From the NCBI RefSeq assembly GCF_000568815.1, contig NZ_CP007201.1, positions 2,613,654 through 2,677,653 on the forward strand: a DNA stretch of 64,000 nucleotides, in the 5' to 3' direction. Positions 51,048 through 59,900 of the stretch are shown one piece after another. The number at the start of each line of letters is the position of its first letter. Position 1 is the first letter of the stretch. Source of the stretch: Sulfurospirillum multivorans DSM 12446. GTDB taxonomy: Bacteria; Campylobacterota; Campylobacteria; Campylobacterales; Sulfurospirillaceae. The notes below the pieces were generated by a model. The model ran no database searches. It saw only the letters and a list, made by a program, of their open reading frames with translations, and was not told where the DNA came from. The translations under genes were made by a program, and so were the position numbers.

Positions 51048-51872
51048 ATGTTATCGATTCAGCATCTTAGTAAGTCATACAAAGACGCTCGTCTTGTCTT
51101 AGATGATGTCAATTTTGACGTTCAAAAAGGAGAGATGGTAGGGCTTATTGGACCCTCCGGTGCAGGTAAATCCACATTGATTCGGTGTATTAACCGTTTG
51201 ATAGAACCCACAAGCGGTTCTATCACGCTTGAGAGCATTGAACTAACCCACCTCTCTTCGTCCAGACTGCGTGAACAACGCCGTCGTATCGGGATGATTT
51301 TTCAAGAATACGCTTTGGTCGAACGCCTCAGCGTCATGGAAAACGTTCTGTCTGGAACACTGGGCTATGTCCCTTTTTGGCGCTCTTTTTTTCGTAAATT
51401 TCCGCAAGAGAAGATCAAAAAAGCGTTCGGATATTTAGGACGTGTTGGACTGATGGATCATGTAAACAAACGTGCTGATGAACTCAGTGGTGGGCAAAAA
51501 CAGCGTGTTGGCATTGCGCGAGCACTTGCGCAAGAGCCTTCCTTACTGCTGATTGACGAACCCACCGCAAGCTTAGATCCTAAAACTTCACGACAAATCA
51601 TGCGCCTCATCAAAGAGATCTGCAAAGAGCAGCAGTTACCTGCTATCATCAACATTCACGACGTTCTTTTGGCGCAAACCTTTGTTGATCGCATCATCGG
51701 AATCAATGAAGGGAAAATCGTCTTTGATGGAAACCCAAGTGAGCTCAATGAAGCGGTGTTAACAACAATCTATGGCAAAGAGGAGTGGCAAACAGCGCCC
51801 CAAGAAAAAGAGGCTCCAGTCGCCACGCTTACCCCTGAGAGCATCACGGTTAAATTAGAGCTTGCCGTATGA
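51048..51872 (+). CDS. PhnC-type ABC transporter ATPase
   Basis: 274 residues: Walker [14 protein letters not shown], signature [18 protein letters not shown], Walker [13 protein letters not shown] and H-loop INIHDV. Sequence features ([20 protein letters not shown]) are those of the phosphonate/PhnC subgroup. Eight bases after the binding-protein gene, then a 4-bp overlap with the permease gene. Cytosolic energy unit. Confidence 0.9.
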   Translation: MLSIQHLSKSYKDARLVLDDVNFDVQKGEMVGLIGPSGAGKSTLIRCINRLIEPTSGSITLESIELTHLSSSRLREQRRRIGMIFQEYALVERLSVMENVLSGTLGYVPFWRSFFRKFPQEKIKKAFGYLGRVGLMDHVNKRADELSGGQKQRVGIARALAQEPSLLLIDEPTASLDPKTSRQIMRLIKEICKEQQLPAIINIHDVLLAQTFVDRIIGINEGKIVFDGNPSELNEAVLTTIYGKEEWQTAPQEKEAPVATLTPESITVKLELAV

Positions 51873-52660
51873 TGCAGTCATGGCATCGACCGCATTATAT
51901 TATTCCCCAAGCAAAGTGGCGTTGGCTTCTTTGGGTCTGTTTTATCCTCTATCTTATTGTGGCAACGGCAAGTATTGATCTTCATTGGAGTCGTGTATTA
52001 GAAGGGTTTGAGCGGGGTTGGCGTTTTGTCGATGCTTTTTTGCATCCCAATTTCACCACACGTTGGAGCGACATTCAATCGGGCATGATTGAAAGCCTTA
52101 CGATGAGCCTGACTTCGACCTTTGTGGGCATTTTACTCTCCATTCCTGTGGGAATTGGGGCAGCGTCTAACATCAGCACAAAAAGTATTTACGCTCTGTG
52201 CCGCTTTTTTATCAGCATCTCTCGCTCCATGCAAGAGGTCATTGTCGCTATTTTTTTGGTTGCTCTCTTTGGATTTGGCACCTTTGCAGGCTTTTTAACA
52301 CTGACGTTTGCCACCATAGGGTTTTTGGCAAAACTGCTGGCAGAAGAGATTGAAGGCATCCATAAAGCTCCACTTGAAGCCATTCGTGCGACGGGAGCTT
52401 CATGGTTGCAAACCTTGCATTATGCTATTATGCCGCAAATCATGCCACGTCTGGTTGGGTTGTGGCTTTACCGTTTGGATATTAATTTCAGAGAATCCGC
52501 TGTGATTGGCATTGTCGGAGCAGGTGGCATTGGCGCAACGCTCAATACGGCGATTGAACGCTATGAATACGACTCAGCGGCGGCGGTTTTATTGCTAATT
52601 ATTGCCATTGTTTTTTTATGCGAATATGTATCGGGGTACTTACGAAAATGGTTCATTTAA
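51869..52660 (+). CDS. PhnE-type ABC permease 1
   Basis: 263 residues with about six membrane helices and the EAA loop [20 protein letters not shown] (G-C-terminal), typical of phosphonate/phosphite permeases. [11 protein letters not shown]-type motif ([13 protein letters not shown]) near 220. Starts inside phnC (ATGATG overlap). Works as a heterodimer with the next permease. Confidence 0.9.
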   Translation: MMQSWHRPHYIIPQAKWRWLLWVCFILYLIVATASIDLHWSRVLEGFERGWRFVDAFLHPNFTTRWSDIQSGMIESLTMSLTSTFVGILLSIPVGIGAASNISTKSIYALCRFFISISRSMQEVIVAIFLVALFGFGTFAGFLTLTFATIGFLAKLLAEEIEGIHKAPLEAIRATGASWLQTLHYAIMPQIMPRLVGLWLYRLDINFRESAVIGIVGAGGIGATLNTAIERYEYDSAAAVLLLIIAIVFLCEYVSGYLRKWFI

Positions 52661-53463
52661 CATCAGAAGAAGAGCTCATCTGGCAAAAACGTATGCGTTT
52701 AAAAGCGTGGTTGTGGTGGTTTGTTTGGCTTTTTTGCATTAGTTTTTTCATGATGTGTTGGCAGGCAATGACACGCGATACGATGTGGGTTTTTATTTAC
52801 GATGCGCCAACCCAAGCGCATGACCTGCTTGATCGTATGTTTCCGCCACGCTGGAGTTATCTTCCAACACTGCTCAAACCGCTGTGGGATACGCTCAATA
52901 TCGCAACCATAGGAACGTTGATAGGCATCATCCTCGCATTCCCCATCGCTTTTTTAGCCGCACGCACCACAACGCCTTCCACGCTTTTCGTGCGTCCCGT
53001 TGCGCTGTTTATTATCGTCGCTTCACGCTCCATTAACTCGTTAATTTGGGCGCTTTTACTCGTAGCCATTTTAGGTCCGGGGCTTTTAGCAGGCATTATC
53101 GCCATCGCATTTCGCTCCATTGGGTTTGTCGCTAAACTGCTTTATGAAGCCATCGAAGAGGTCGATCAAACGCCTGTTGAAGCCCTAAGCGCAACGGGTG
53201 CGAGCACGCTTCAGATTATTGATTATGCGATTGTGCCGCAAATTTTGCCCAGTTTCATCGGAATTTCGCTCTTTCGTTGGGATATTAATATTCGCGAATC
53301 AACGATTTTAGGGCTCGTCGGAGCAGGAGGCATTGGCTTGGAATTGCAAGCTTCTTTGAGTGTTTTGGCATGGCCACAAGTGATTTTAATCGTTCTTTTG
53401 ATTTTTGCAACCGTCATCTTTTCCGAAGCCCTCTCAGCTAAAATCAGGCAAGCGATTCTTTGA
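52648..53463 (+). CDS. PhnE-type ABC permease 2
   Basis: 271 residues from the ATG at 52648 (the longer frame to 52618 lies in permease 1). EAA loop YEAIEEVDQTPVEALSATGA and GLVGAGGIGLELQ are conserved, and the length and helix pattern match permease 1. Overlaps both neighbours (13 bp and 4 bp). Confidence 0.88.
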   Translation: MVHLTSEEELIWQKRMRLKAWLWWFVWLFCISFFMMCWQAMTRDTMWVFIYDAPTQAHDLLDRMFPPRWSYLPTLLKPLWDTLNIATIGTLIGIILAFPIAFLAARTTTPSTLFVRPVALFIIVASRSINSLIWALLLVAILGPGLLAGIIAIAFRSIGFVAKLLYEAIEEVDQTPVEALSATGASTLQIIDYAIVPQILPSFIGISLFRWDINIRESTILGLVGAGGIGLELQASLSVLAWPQVILIVLLIFATVIFSEALSAKIRQAIL

Positions 53464-54380
53464 TGCAAGCGTTGGAAACCCAAAAGGCATTTGATGCCTA
53501 CGAATCCATTCGTCATCGCCTTCCTTCTGCTTCGTTTCCCAGAAACGCCACAACGCTGTCTCATGTCGAAACGCTGTTTGAGCATGTTGATGGTTTTTTC
53601 CTCGATGCATTTGGGGTTTTAAACGTTGGCACAGGAGCAATTGAGGGGGCTAAAAAGTTCATCGAGGCCTTGAATAAAGCCAAAAAGCCCTTTTTTATTC
53701 TCTCCAATTCTGCCTCCATGCCCAAAGCGTATCTTCTCGCTTTTTTTCACAGCATTGGGCTTCACTTCGATGCGTCGCAGGTGATTACCAGTCGTGAAGT
53801 GCTTTGGCGGGTATTTGATCCCAGTATAAAGCCTTCATGGGGTGTTATTGCGCAGCAAGGACACGCACTGGAGCAGAGCTTTTCTCACACCTTTGCTCCC
53901 GATGAGGCATTTTGGGAGAGCGATGCGTTTCTCTTTTTAGGCACTGCATCATGGAACGAAACGCTTCAAAAACGCTGGATTGAAAGCTTACATGTAAAGG
54001 CAAAACCTATCTGGATTGGCAATCCAGACATCACCGCGCCAAGAGGCGAAGGCGTTTACTCAAAAGAGCCTGGTTTTTACACGCTCTTAAGCGATGATGC
54101 GTTGTTTGAACAGATGTCGTTTGTGGGCAAACCTTTTAACACTATTTTTGAGCATGCTTTGCATAGAGCCCATCAAGAATGGGGCATTTCCAAAGAGCGC
54201 ATTCTCATGGTTGGCGACACGCTTCACACAGATATTTTAGGTGGATGCGCGGCAGGTGTGCAAACGATGCTTATCGAAGATTACGGTTTTTTTGCTAATC
54301 AAAACGTTCAAGCATTTATAGATCAAAGCGGTATAGTGCCCCATTTTCGCCTAAAAAACTACGAAACACTTTTTCATTAA
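53460..54380 (+). CDS. HAD-superfamily hydrolase, NagD-like
   Basis: 306 residues. FFLDAFGVLNVGTGAIEG holds the nucleophile Asp (DAFGVL, with F in place of the usual D/N), FILSNSA the second motif, and ILMVGDTLHTDILGG the acidic fourth motif, with the C2-type cap of NagD phosphatases. Typically such enzymes dephosphorylate sugars or nucleotides. Here it is translationally coupled (ATGA) to a PhnCDE-like transporter, suggesting it cleaves phosphate from the imported compound; inference. Confidence 0.8.
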   Translation: MMQALETQKAFDAYESIRHRLPSASFPRNATTLSHVETLFEHVDGFFLDAFGVLNVGTGAIEGAKKFIEALNKAKKPFFILSNSASMPKAYLLAFFHSIGLHFDASQVITSREVLWRVFDPSIKPSWGVIAQQGHALEQSFSHTFAPDEAFWESDAFLFLGTASWNETLQKRWIESLHVKAKPIWIGNPDITAPRGEGVYSKEPGFYTLLSDDALFEQMSFVGKPFNTIFEHALHRAHQEWGISKERILMVGDTLHTDILGGCAAGVQTMLIEDYGFFANQNVQAFIDQSGIVPHFRLKNYETLFH

Positions 54381-54449
54381 AAACAGTGCCATTTAGCTTT
54401 TTCACAATGATGGTGAGCTACAATGGCGGTACTTATTTTGGAGACCATC

Positions 54450-55196
54450 ATGCTTTCATCCCTTGCCACAACTTTTGCCGAAGCCAATCGTTATTTCAAT
54501 ACCGAACTCTCTGCTCATTTTAGAGCCATTGATGAGGGAAACCTACTGCCGATGCTGCTTATTTTTGTCCTCTCGTTTGGGTACGGTGTCGTGCATGCCA
54601 TAGGACCAGGACATGGAAAAGCACTCGTTGCAGGCTACCTTTTAGCCAATCCCACCAAACATTCGCACGTCTTTCAAATAGGCTTTTTCATTGCCATCGT
54701 ACATGCGCTCTCAGCCCTTTTAGTAACACTCAGCGCAACCTATATCATCCAGATCAGCGCGATGAAACTCTTTCGCCAAGTCAACCCTCCACTTTTTCAA
54801 ATCTCAGGCGGGCTCATCGTCCTGATGGGCTGTTGGCTCCTTTTTGATGTGTGGCGCTCACGCACGATCACCAAGGAGAGCATTCGCCCACACAATAGCC
54901 GTTTTGGCGTGGTTCTTTTAGCAGGTGTCGTACCCTGTCCTGGCGTTATCACGCTCTGTTTTTTTGCGATCACGTTGGGGCACATTGGCATTGGCATCAT
55001 CGCGGCTGTTTTTATGAGTCTGGGCATGGGACTGACCATCTCACTCGCAGGTCTAGTGGTGAACCGTTTTCAAAAAGTACGCCCTATCGTTAAACATCCG
55101 CGCTGGTTCTGGGTTTTGCGCCTTGTGGGTGTTTTGTGTGTCATTGCCTTAGGCGTTTGGTTTTTAGCCAACCCCATGTCTACGAGGGCTTTTTAA
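54450..55196 (+). CDS. Nickel/cobalt efflux transporter, NicO/RcnA family
   Basis: 248 residues from the ATG at 54450, chosen because GGAG lies 6 nt upstream; an ATG at 54423 is in frame. Six membrane helices. GVVHAIGPGHGKALVAGYLL is the family signature with the HxxGPGHGK block, and GVVPCPGVITLCFFAITLG a second Cys/Pro-containing block. Probably exports Ni or Co, although some homologues import. It is followed after 3 bp by a larger NicO-domain protein. Confidence 0.82.
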   Translation: MLSSLATTFAEANRYFNTELSAHFRAIDEGNLLPMLLIFVLSFGYGVVHAIGPGHGKALVAGYLLANPTKHSHVFQIGFFIAIVHALSALLVTLSATYIIQISAMKLFRQVNPPLFQISGGLIVLMGCWLLFDVWRSRTITKESIRPHNSRFGVVLLAGVVPCPGVITLCFFAITLGHIGIGIIAAVFMSLGMGLTISLAGLVVNRFQKVRPIVKHPRWFWVLRLVGVLCVIALGVWFLANPMSTRAF

Positions 55197-55199
55197 ATC

Positions 55200-56627
55200 A
55201 TGTGCAAAAAATTTCTTTTAGCTTTTATGCTTCTAACCCTTCCCTATCAACTCTGTGCTTGTGCATTGTGCGCACTTTACACGCCTTCTGCCACGGTAGC
55301 TATTACGATGGAAGGCTCACCTTCAAAGATCACGTCGATCAGCTTTCTATGGAGTTTCAGCCAAGATTTCATTAACTCACTTTTAGAACGTTACGATGAA
55401 AACCACAATAAAAAACTTGACCCCAATGAGTTAGGGCGCATAAGGATCATCTTAGAAAACTACATTTCTAAGAAAAATTACCTCACCAGTATCGAGTATG
55501 TGAGTGCAAAAGATGCTCAAGCACATGTTATAAAAATCCCTATAAAAGTGCTGCAAAGAGCGTTTTGGCAAGAAGGCAGTGCGCTCCATTTTCGCTTCAC
55601 CACAGAGGTCAATCAAGAAGTCACAAAGGGCGATGAGATCTCTTTTGTCATCGAAGATAAAGAGGAATATTTTAAATTTTTAGTTCACAGCGTGACGCAT
55701 ACGATCGCAAAACCGTTTGCGATGGAATTCAACCTCTTTAACCACATCGCGTTTACCAAAATCACCGATGGCGAGCTCATCCAAAGTGATGCTCCTGCAT
55801 CACCTCCTGCCAAAGCGATACCCACACCACCTGCATCGGTGGAGCAACCCAAAGAGCTTCCGCCTTCACTCTCGTGGCTTCAATCACGTCTAGCGCATCT
55901 GCAACAAAACATCCAAGGGGCGATGAACGCACTCAAAGAAAAAGGCACGTTTGTCGCCTACGCACTTTTTTTAGGTACTTCGTTTCTCTACGGACTGCTT
56001 CACGCCGCAGGTCCTGGGCATGGCAAAGCGCTTGTAAGCTCGTACCTCTTTGCATCCAAACATCGCTACACCAAAGCGATCAGCATGGCCGCCCTCATTG
56101 GCATCGTGCATACCTTTGCGGCATTTATACTCACACTGGTCATTTACGCCCTCTTTGATCTCTTTTTTAACGCCTTTTTTACCGATGTCACCTACTATGC
56201 AACCAAGCTTTCGGCGCTGATGATTATCGCCATTGCAGGGTATTTGAGTTGGCAGAAAATAAGAGCATTGCAACGCACACCCAAAATCGTCGCTTTTTCG
56301 GCGCACCCGTTTACATGTAACTGTTCTGCCTGCTCACCAAAGTCCCAAAGTACCGACTGGGGTGTGGTTTTAAGCGCTGGGATCATTCCCTGCCCTGGCA
56401 CCATCACGATCTTTATTTTTGCGCTGAATACGGGAGCCTATTTTTTAGGATTTATGGCGGCTCTTAGCATGAGTTTGGGCATGAGCAGTGTCATCGCACT
56501 CACCGCCATCGCTTCGGTCTTTACCCAAAACCGTTTTCAAACCAAAATCCCTAAAATTCTCACCTACAGTGAGCCTATCAGCCTTTTGATTATGCTAAGC
56601 CTTGGCTTTATTCTACTGATCGCCTAA
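55200..56627 (+). CDS. DUF1007-NicO fusion protein
   Basis: 475 residues. Exported N-terminal part with signal-like ending (LPYQLCACALCALYTP), a DUF1007-like beta domain with an EF-hand-like loop YDENHNKKLDPNELGR (about 65-80, D-x-N-x-N-x-K-x-D), then a Pro-rich linker (about 205-225). The C-terminal NicO domain repeats HAAGPGHGKALVSSYLF and GIIPCPGTITIFIFALN. A Cys-rich internal loop CNCSAC lies at about 375-380. A periplasmic domain fused to a metal exporter suggests metal capture and export; inference. Confidence 0.8.
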   Translation: MCKKFLLAFMLLTLPYQLCACALCALYTPSATVAITMEGSPSKITSISFLWSFSQDFINSLLERYDENHNKKLDPNELGRIRIILENYISKKNYLTSIEYVSAKDAQAHVIKIPIKVLQRAFWQEGSALHFRFTTEVNQEVTKGDEISFVIEDKEEYFKFLVHSVTHTIAKPFAMEFNLFNHIAFTKITDGELIQSDAPASPPAKAIPTPPASVEQPKELPPSLSWLQSRLAHLQQNIQGAMNALKEKGTFVAYALFLGTSFLYGLLHAAGPGHGKALVSSYLFASKHRYTKAISMAALIGIVHTFAAFILTLVIYALFDLFFNAFFTDVTYYATKLSALMIIAIAGYLSWQKIRALQRTPKIVAFSAHPFTCNCSACSPKSQSTDWGVVLSAGIIPCPGTITIFIFALNTGAYFLGFMAALSMSLGMSSVIALTAIASVFTQNRFQTKIPKILTYSEPISLLIMLSLGFILLIA

Positions 56628-56636
56628 GGAGTTTTT

Positions 56637-57152
56637 GTGTTTTTTCGCCTACTTTTTTACGCCTGTTGTTTTGGTACATTTGCATCCGCGCATCCGCATG
56701 TCTTTATCGAGACAAAAGTGGACGTTTTGCCTGAAAAAATCATCCTAACGTGGCGTTTTGATGAGATGAGTTCGGCGATGTTGATGGACGATTACGATAA
56801 AAACAAAAACAAAAAACTCGACCCTGACGAGGTTGCTTTTATGGAGAAAGATCACTTTAGAACGTTAGAGCCGTACAGTTATTTTATCCATATGTCCGAT
56901 GGGAAAGATGAGTTTGATCTTAAACGGGTAGGCGAATTTAGCGCTTCGTTTGACGCTAAAAAGCTCATCTACACCTTTGCGATTCCCAAGCCAAAATTTA
57001 AAAAATACGAGCTTCGTTTTTACGATGCAGAGATGTATGTAGCGCTGATTTTAAAAAAAGAGTGGCTTACATGTAAAGAGCCTATGAAGTGTAAAATTGA
57101 AGGGTATGATGCAGATTTTTACTACGCGTATAAAGTGATGGTTCAAGAATAA
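56637..57152 (+). CDS. DUF1007-family exported protein with EF-hand-like loop
   Basis: 171 residues, GTG start at 56637 with AAGGAG just upstream. Signal peptide (LLFYACCFGTFASAHPHVF), then the DUF1007 pattern HPHVFIETKVDV with conserved His pair, and DDYDKNKNKKLDPDEVAF, an EF-hand-like Asp/Asn loop nearly identical in pattern to that of the upstream fusion protein. It is the third gene of the NicO operon; probably periplasmic metal binding. Confidence 0.82.
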   Translation: MFFRLLFYACCFGTFASAHPHVFIETKVDVLPEKIILTWRFDEMSSAMLMDDYDKNKNKKLDPDEVAFMEKDHFRTLEPYSYFIHMSDGKDEFDLKRVGEFSASFDAKKLIYTFAIPKPKFKKYELRFYDAEMYVALILKKEWLTCKEPMKCKIEGYDADFYYAYKVMVQE

Positions 57153-57153
57153 T

Positions 57154-57174
57154 GAGAAGGCGAAGTGCCTTCTC
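57154..57174 (+). terminator. Stem-loop after the DUF1007 gene
   Basis: GAGAAGGC (57154-57161) pairs with GCCTTCTC (57167-57174) around GAAGT, starting 2 bp after the stop codon. It also lies downstream of the convergent flavodoxin operon. There is no long T tract. Confidence 0.6.
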
Positions 57175-57183
57175 ATCTAACAT

Positions 57184-57318
57184 TTAGCAGGTGCATTTGC
57201 AAAAAAGTAGGCGCTCTTTTGCATTTTTTGCACTGTTTTGCTCAGGTTTTTCGACATTTTTTGACTTTGGACTCGCCGCAGGATTTGGCTTAGTGTAAGC
57301 AATGTCACATGCACTCAT
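57184..57318 (-). CDS. 44-residue protein with C-terminal Cys cluster, coupled to flavodoxin
   Basis: The ATG at 57316-57318 overlaps the flavodoxin stop as ATGA, and the frame ends at 57184. Residues begin MSACDIAYTKPNPAASPKSK and end LLFCKCTC, so three Cys sit at the C-terminus and one near the N-terminus, with a polar Lys-rich middle. No family recognised. The coupling supports a real gene that would be missed by length filters. A metal-binding role is possible. Confidence 0.5.
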   Translation of the reverse strand: MSACDIAYTKPNPAASPKSKNVEKPEQNSAKNAKERLLFCKCTC

Positions 57319-57821
57319 GCACTTGCCTTCAACTCGTCTTCCAACTGGGCGCACCATGACTCAATCCGACTTTTGGTGAGATCGCTTTGATTGTCTTCAT
57401 CGAGTGCAAGACCTATAAATTTACCATCAATGACCGAGTTGGAACTCTCAAACGAATACCCATCAATCGACCATGAACCGATCACTTTTGCCCCTTTTTC
57501 GATCGCAGCATCGTAAATAAAGCGCATGCCATTGACAAAATCACTGCCATAGCCTTCTTGATCACCCATACCAAACAGAGCAACGATTTTACCACTCAGA
57601 TCGGCTGATTTAAGATGACTCATAAAGCTCTCCCAATCGTCTTGCAAATCGCCATCGTACCATGTGGACGTGCCTAAAATTAACATATCGTACTGGGCAA
57701 GTTCATCGCCACTGTTTAGTTTTCCTACATCGTAAAGATCCGCATTGAAACGTTTTTTGATTTTTGAAGCCGCATCGGCGGTATTGCCATTCGTACTTCC
57801 ATAAAAGACCGCTGTTTTCAT
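57315..57821 (-). CDS. fldA: Flavodoxin
   Basis: 168 residues, long-chain type. The FMN phosphate loop GSTNGNTADAA is near the N-terminus, with ILGTSTWYDGDLQDDW around the isoalloxazine and GMGDQEGYGSDFVNGM following. Flavodoxin replaces ferredoxin under iron shortage. Twenty-four bases separate it from the unknown Fur-box gene upstream, so it is likely under the same operator. Confidence 0.94.
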   Translation of the reverse strand: MKTAVFYGSTNGNTADAASKIKKRFNADLYDVGKLNSGDELAQYDMLILGTSTWYDGDLQDDWESFMSHLKSADLSGKIVALFGMGDQEGYGSDFVNGMRFIYDAAIEKGAKVIGSWSIDGYSFESSNSVIDGKFIGLALDEDNQSDLTKSRIESWCAQLEDELKASA

Positions 57822-57845
57822 AAACTTATTTCTCCTTCGTAAGAT

Positions 57846-58292
57846 TTAATAGATGGTATAAGGGACTAATTTAAGCGTATATTCAAGCCCAAGTGCATCT
57901 AGTTTGGGGCTGCGCACAGGCACATGTTTTCTAAAATTCGCACTTCTGGGAAAAAGTAGATAAATGTGTTTGCACTCTTGGGATTCAAGCACATCTATCG
58001 CCCGACTGATCTCTTCGCACGCCTCGACATCGACGCGTCCTTCGATCATTTTCCATGTGGGGTACAGATGCAACGCCTCAGCACACTCTTCGCTTTGAAC
58101 CACAATGCGAACGGCCTCTTGAACCACTGATTTATCAGGATTTTGACGTTTGACACGGCTGAAAACGTGGTGCGTAAAGAGCTCGTAATTGTTGATCGTA
58201 AAATGAAGATCGGGATGTTTGGCAAGCAGTGCCAAATCTTCACTGTCAAAACGTTGGCTGATTTCGGTTAGGGTTGAATGCGCTTCGGACAT
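57846..58292 (-). CDS. Unknown protein, Fur-box regulated, upstream of flavodoxin
   Basis: 148 residues, soluble, no membrane helix and no family I recognise. A helical N-terminus (about 1-30) is followed by a mixed alpha/beta region, with ECKHIYLLFPRSANFRKHVP near 106 and a C-terminal TLKLVPYTIY. Few Cys (ECAE near 72, ACEE near 90, ECKH near 106). It precedes flavodoxin on the same strand and has a Fur-type operator 26 bp upstream. Possibly a partner of the flavodoxin or a low-iron stress protein. Confidence 0.75.
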   Translation of the reverse strand: MSEAHSTLTEISQRFDSEDLALLAKHPDLHFTINNYELFTHHVFSRVKRQNPDKSVVQEAVRIVVQSEECAEALHLYPTWKMIEGRVDVEACEEISRAIDVLESQECKHIYLLFPRSANFRKHVPVRSPKLDALGLEYTLKLVPYTIY

Positions 58293-58317
58293 CGATCACC
58301 TCTTTTTGTTTTTGAAA

Positions 58318-58332
58318 TGATAACCGTTTTCA
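58318..58332 (-). promoter_or_regulatory. Fur-type operator upstream of the unknown protein-flavodoxin operon
   Basis: TGATA-ACCGT-TTTCA, one mismatch, 26 nt before the start at 58292. The following space (58333-58460) also contains a CCCT-AAAAC-AGGG hairpin and the palindrome TTTACATGTAAA at 58439-58450. Confidence 0.65.
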
Positions 58333-58460
58333 AATCATAAGTCAATATCTTTTTAGTTCTCTTGCTGTAATATTTTAAAATTAATGCGAATCATTTCATT
58401 TAAAAGCCCTAAAACAGGGAATTTTAATGATTTAAATCTTTACATGTAAAAAGGAAGAAA

Positions 58461-59087
58461 ATGCCGTTGGAGCTTTGGACATTTTTAATTGCGATTACCC
58501 TGCTGACGATGACACCCGGAGCGGACACGATGATCGTCATTCGCAACACTCTGCGTGGTGGTGCTCGTGATGGGCTCGTTTCAAGTTTGGGAATTTGTTT
58601 GGGATTATTTGTGCATGCAACGCTCTCAGCCGTAGGCATTTCAGCGATTTTGCTCTATTCGGCTACGGCGTTTATGCTTTTAAAAACGATCGGTGCGCTT
58701 TATCTTCTCTGGCTTGGTCTGAGTTCGCTTCGCTCTTTTTGGAATGCCAAAAAAATGTACCAAAAAGCTGTGGAGAAAAAACCGTTTTCCTTTTGGACAT
58801 CGCTTCATGAGGGCTTTTTATCGAATGTTCTCAATCCAAAAGCGATCATTTTTTACATGGCATTTCTGCCACAATTTATCTCACACGATCACTCTGCTCT
58901 TGCGCAATCTCTCTTTTTGGCGCTTATTCACTTTATCATTGGGACGATTTGGCTTGGGCTTTTGATCTACACGATTGTCTCCGCCAATGGTTTTATCACG
59001 AAAAAAAGTGTGCGCCAAAGTCTGGATGCCATCTCGGGCGTTGTGATGATTATTCTAGGCATCCGACTTTTTTTGGAAAAACGCTAA
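58461..59087 (+). CDS. LysE/RhtB-type amino-acid exporter
   Basis: 208 residues with six membrane helices. LTMTPGADTMIVIRNTLRGG is the family's first-helix signature, and NVLNPKAIIFYMAFLPQFI the second. Substrate cannot be told (amino acid, homoserine lactone or related). A TTTACATGTAAA palindrome ends 11 bp before the ATG, immediately ahead of the ribosome-binding site AAGGAAG; this is one of only two intergenic copies in the window. Convergent with the next gene, sharing 4 bp. Confidence 0.88.
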   Translation: MPLELWTFLIAITLLTMTPGADTMIVIRNTLRGGARDGLVSSLGICLGLFVHATLSAVGISAILLYSATAFMLLKTIGALYLLWLGLSSLRSFWNAKKMYQKAVEKKPFSFWTSLHEGFLSNVLNPKAIIFYMAFLPQFISHDHSALAQSLFLALIHFIIGTIWLGLLIYTIVSANGFITKKSVRQSLDAISGVVMIILGIRLFLEKR

Positions 59088-59899
59088 GCCAAAATTTTAC
59101 GAAGGGAACTCTCCAAATCAGGATACGCAAAAACAAACCCTTGGTTTAAAAGCGCTTTAGGGTACGCCTCTTTACTATCAAGCAACACGGTCGAACCCTC
59201 GCCAAAAAGCATTTTAATGATGAAGGATGGCACCGGAAAAAACGTTGGGCGATGCAACACCTTGCCCAGTATTTTGGTAAAGTGGTAATTCGTAAGCGGT
59301 TGTGGAGATGTCGCGTTAAAAATGCCTTCCAAACGCTTCTCAAGCACAAACGCATAGATAGAGACCAGATCGTCAATGTCGATCCAACTGGTGATCATCC
59401 TGCCATCGCCGATGATGCCACCAAGAAACATCCGAAACGCAGGCAACATCTTCTCCAATGCTCCACCCTCGCCCAAAACCACGCCAAAGCGTAAAATGGT
59501 CGTGCGTTTCGTGCATTTTTGTGCTTCCCTCTCCCATGCAAGGGCGAGATGTCCTAAAAAATCTTCACTTAATTTGGAGCTCTCTTCATCGCAGGGCACA
59601 TTATTGGGGTAAATCCCAACAGCAGAGGTTGAGATGAAATGCTCTACGTCGCTTTGATGAATCGCCGCTACAAGCTTTTTGGTCGTCTCAATACGACTGT
59701 CCCACAACACTTTTTTATACGCTTCATCCCACTTTGCCACAATGGGAGCACCCGCAAGATTGAAAACGGCATAGACATCTCTCAGTTTATGCGCGATTGT
59801 CTCCACATCATCATTGCGTTCAATCACCACAAAATCAGGAAATTTCTGTTTTAACGCGTTCGCCACAAAACCGCTTGCCCCACTGATCGCTACTTTCAT
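59084..59899 (-). CDS. NAD-dependent epimerase/dehydratase, TIGR01777 family
   Basis: 271 residues of the extended SDR fold. ISGASGFVANALKQ is the nucleotide-binding Gly motif, VFNLAGAPIV and FISTSAVGIYP are the family blocks, the latter with the Ser and YP of the active site. SWIDIDDLVSIYAFVLE and FNATSPQPLTNYHF close the family pattern. Members are often called SulA-like cell division or epimerase proteins; the substrate is unknown. Two bp after it on the same strand is the NosL-like gene. Confidence 0.85.
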   Translation of the reverse strand: MKVAISGASGFVANALKQKFPDFVVIERNDDVETIAHKLRDVYAVFNLAGAPIVAKWDEAYKKVLWDSRIETTKKLVAAIHQSDVEHFISTSAVGIYPNNVPCDEESSKLSEDFLGHLALAWEREAQKCTKRTTILRFGVVLGEGGALEKMLPAFRMFLGGIIGDGRMITSWIDIDDLVSIYAFVLEKRLEGIFNATSPQPLTNYHFTKILGKVLHRPTFFPVPSFIIKMLFGEGSTVLLDSKEAYPKALLNQGFVFAYPDLESSLRKILA

Positions 59900-59900
59900 C

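Noticed and set aside
52618-52647. Earlier start for the second PhnE-like permease
   Set aside because: It would add ten residues entirely inside the upstream permease gene; the ATG at 52648 gives the normal N-terminus.
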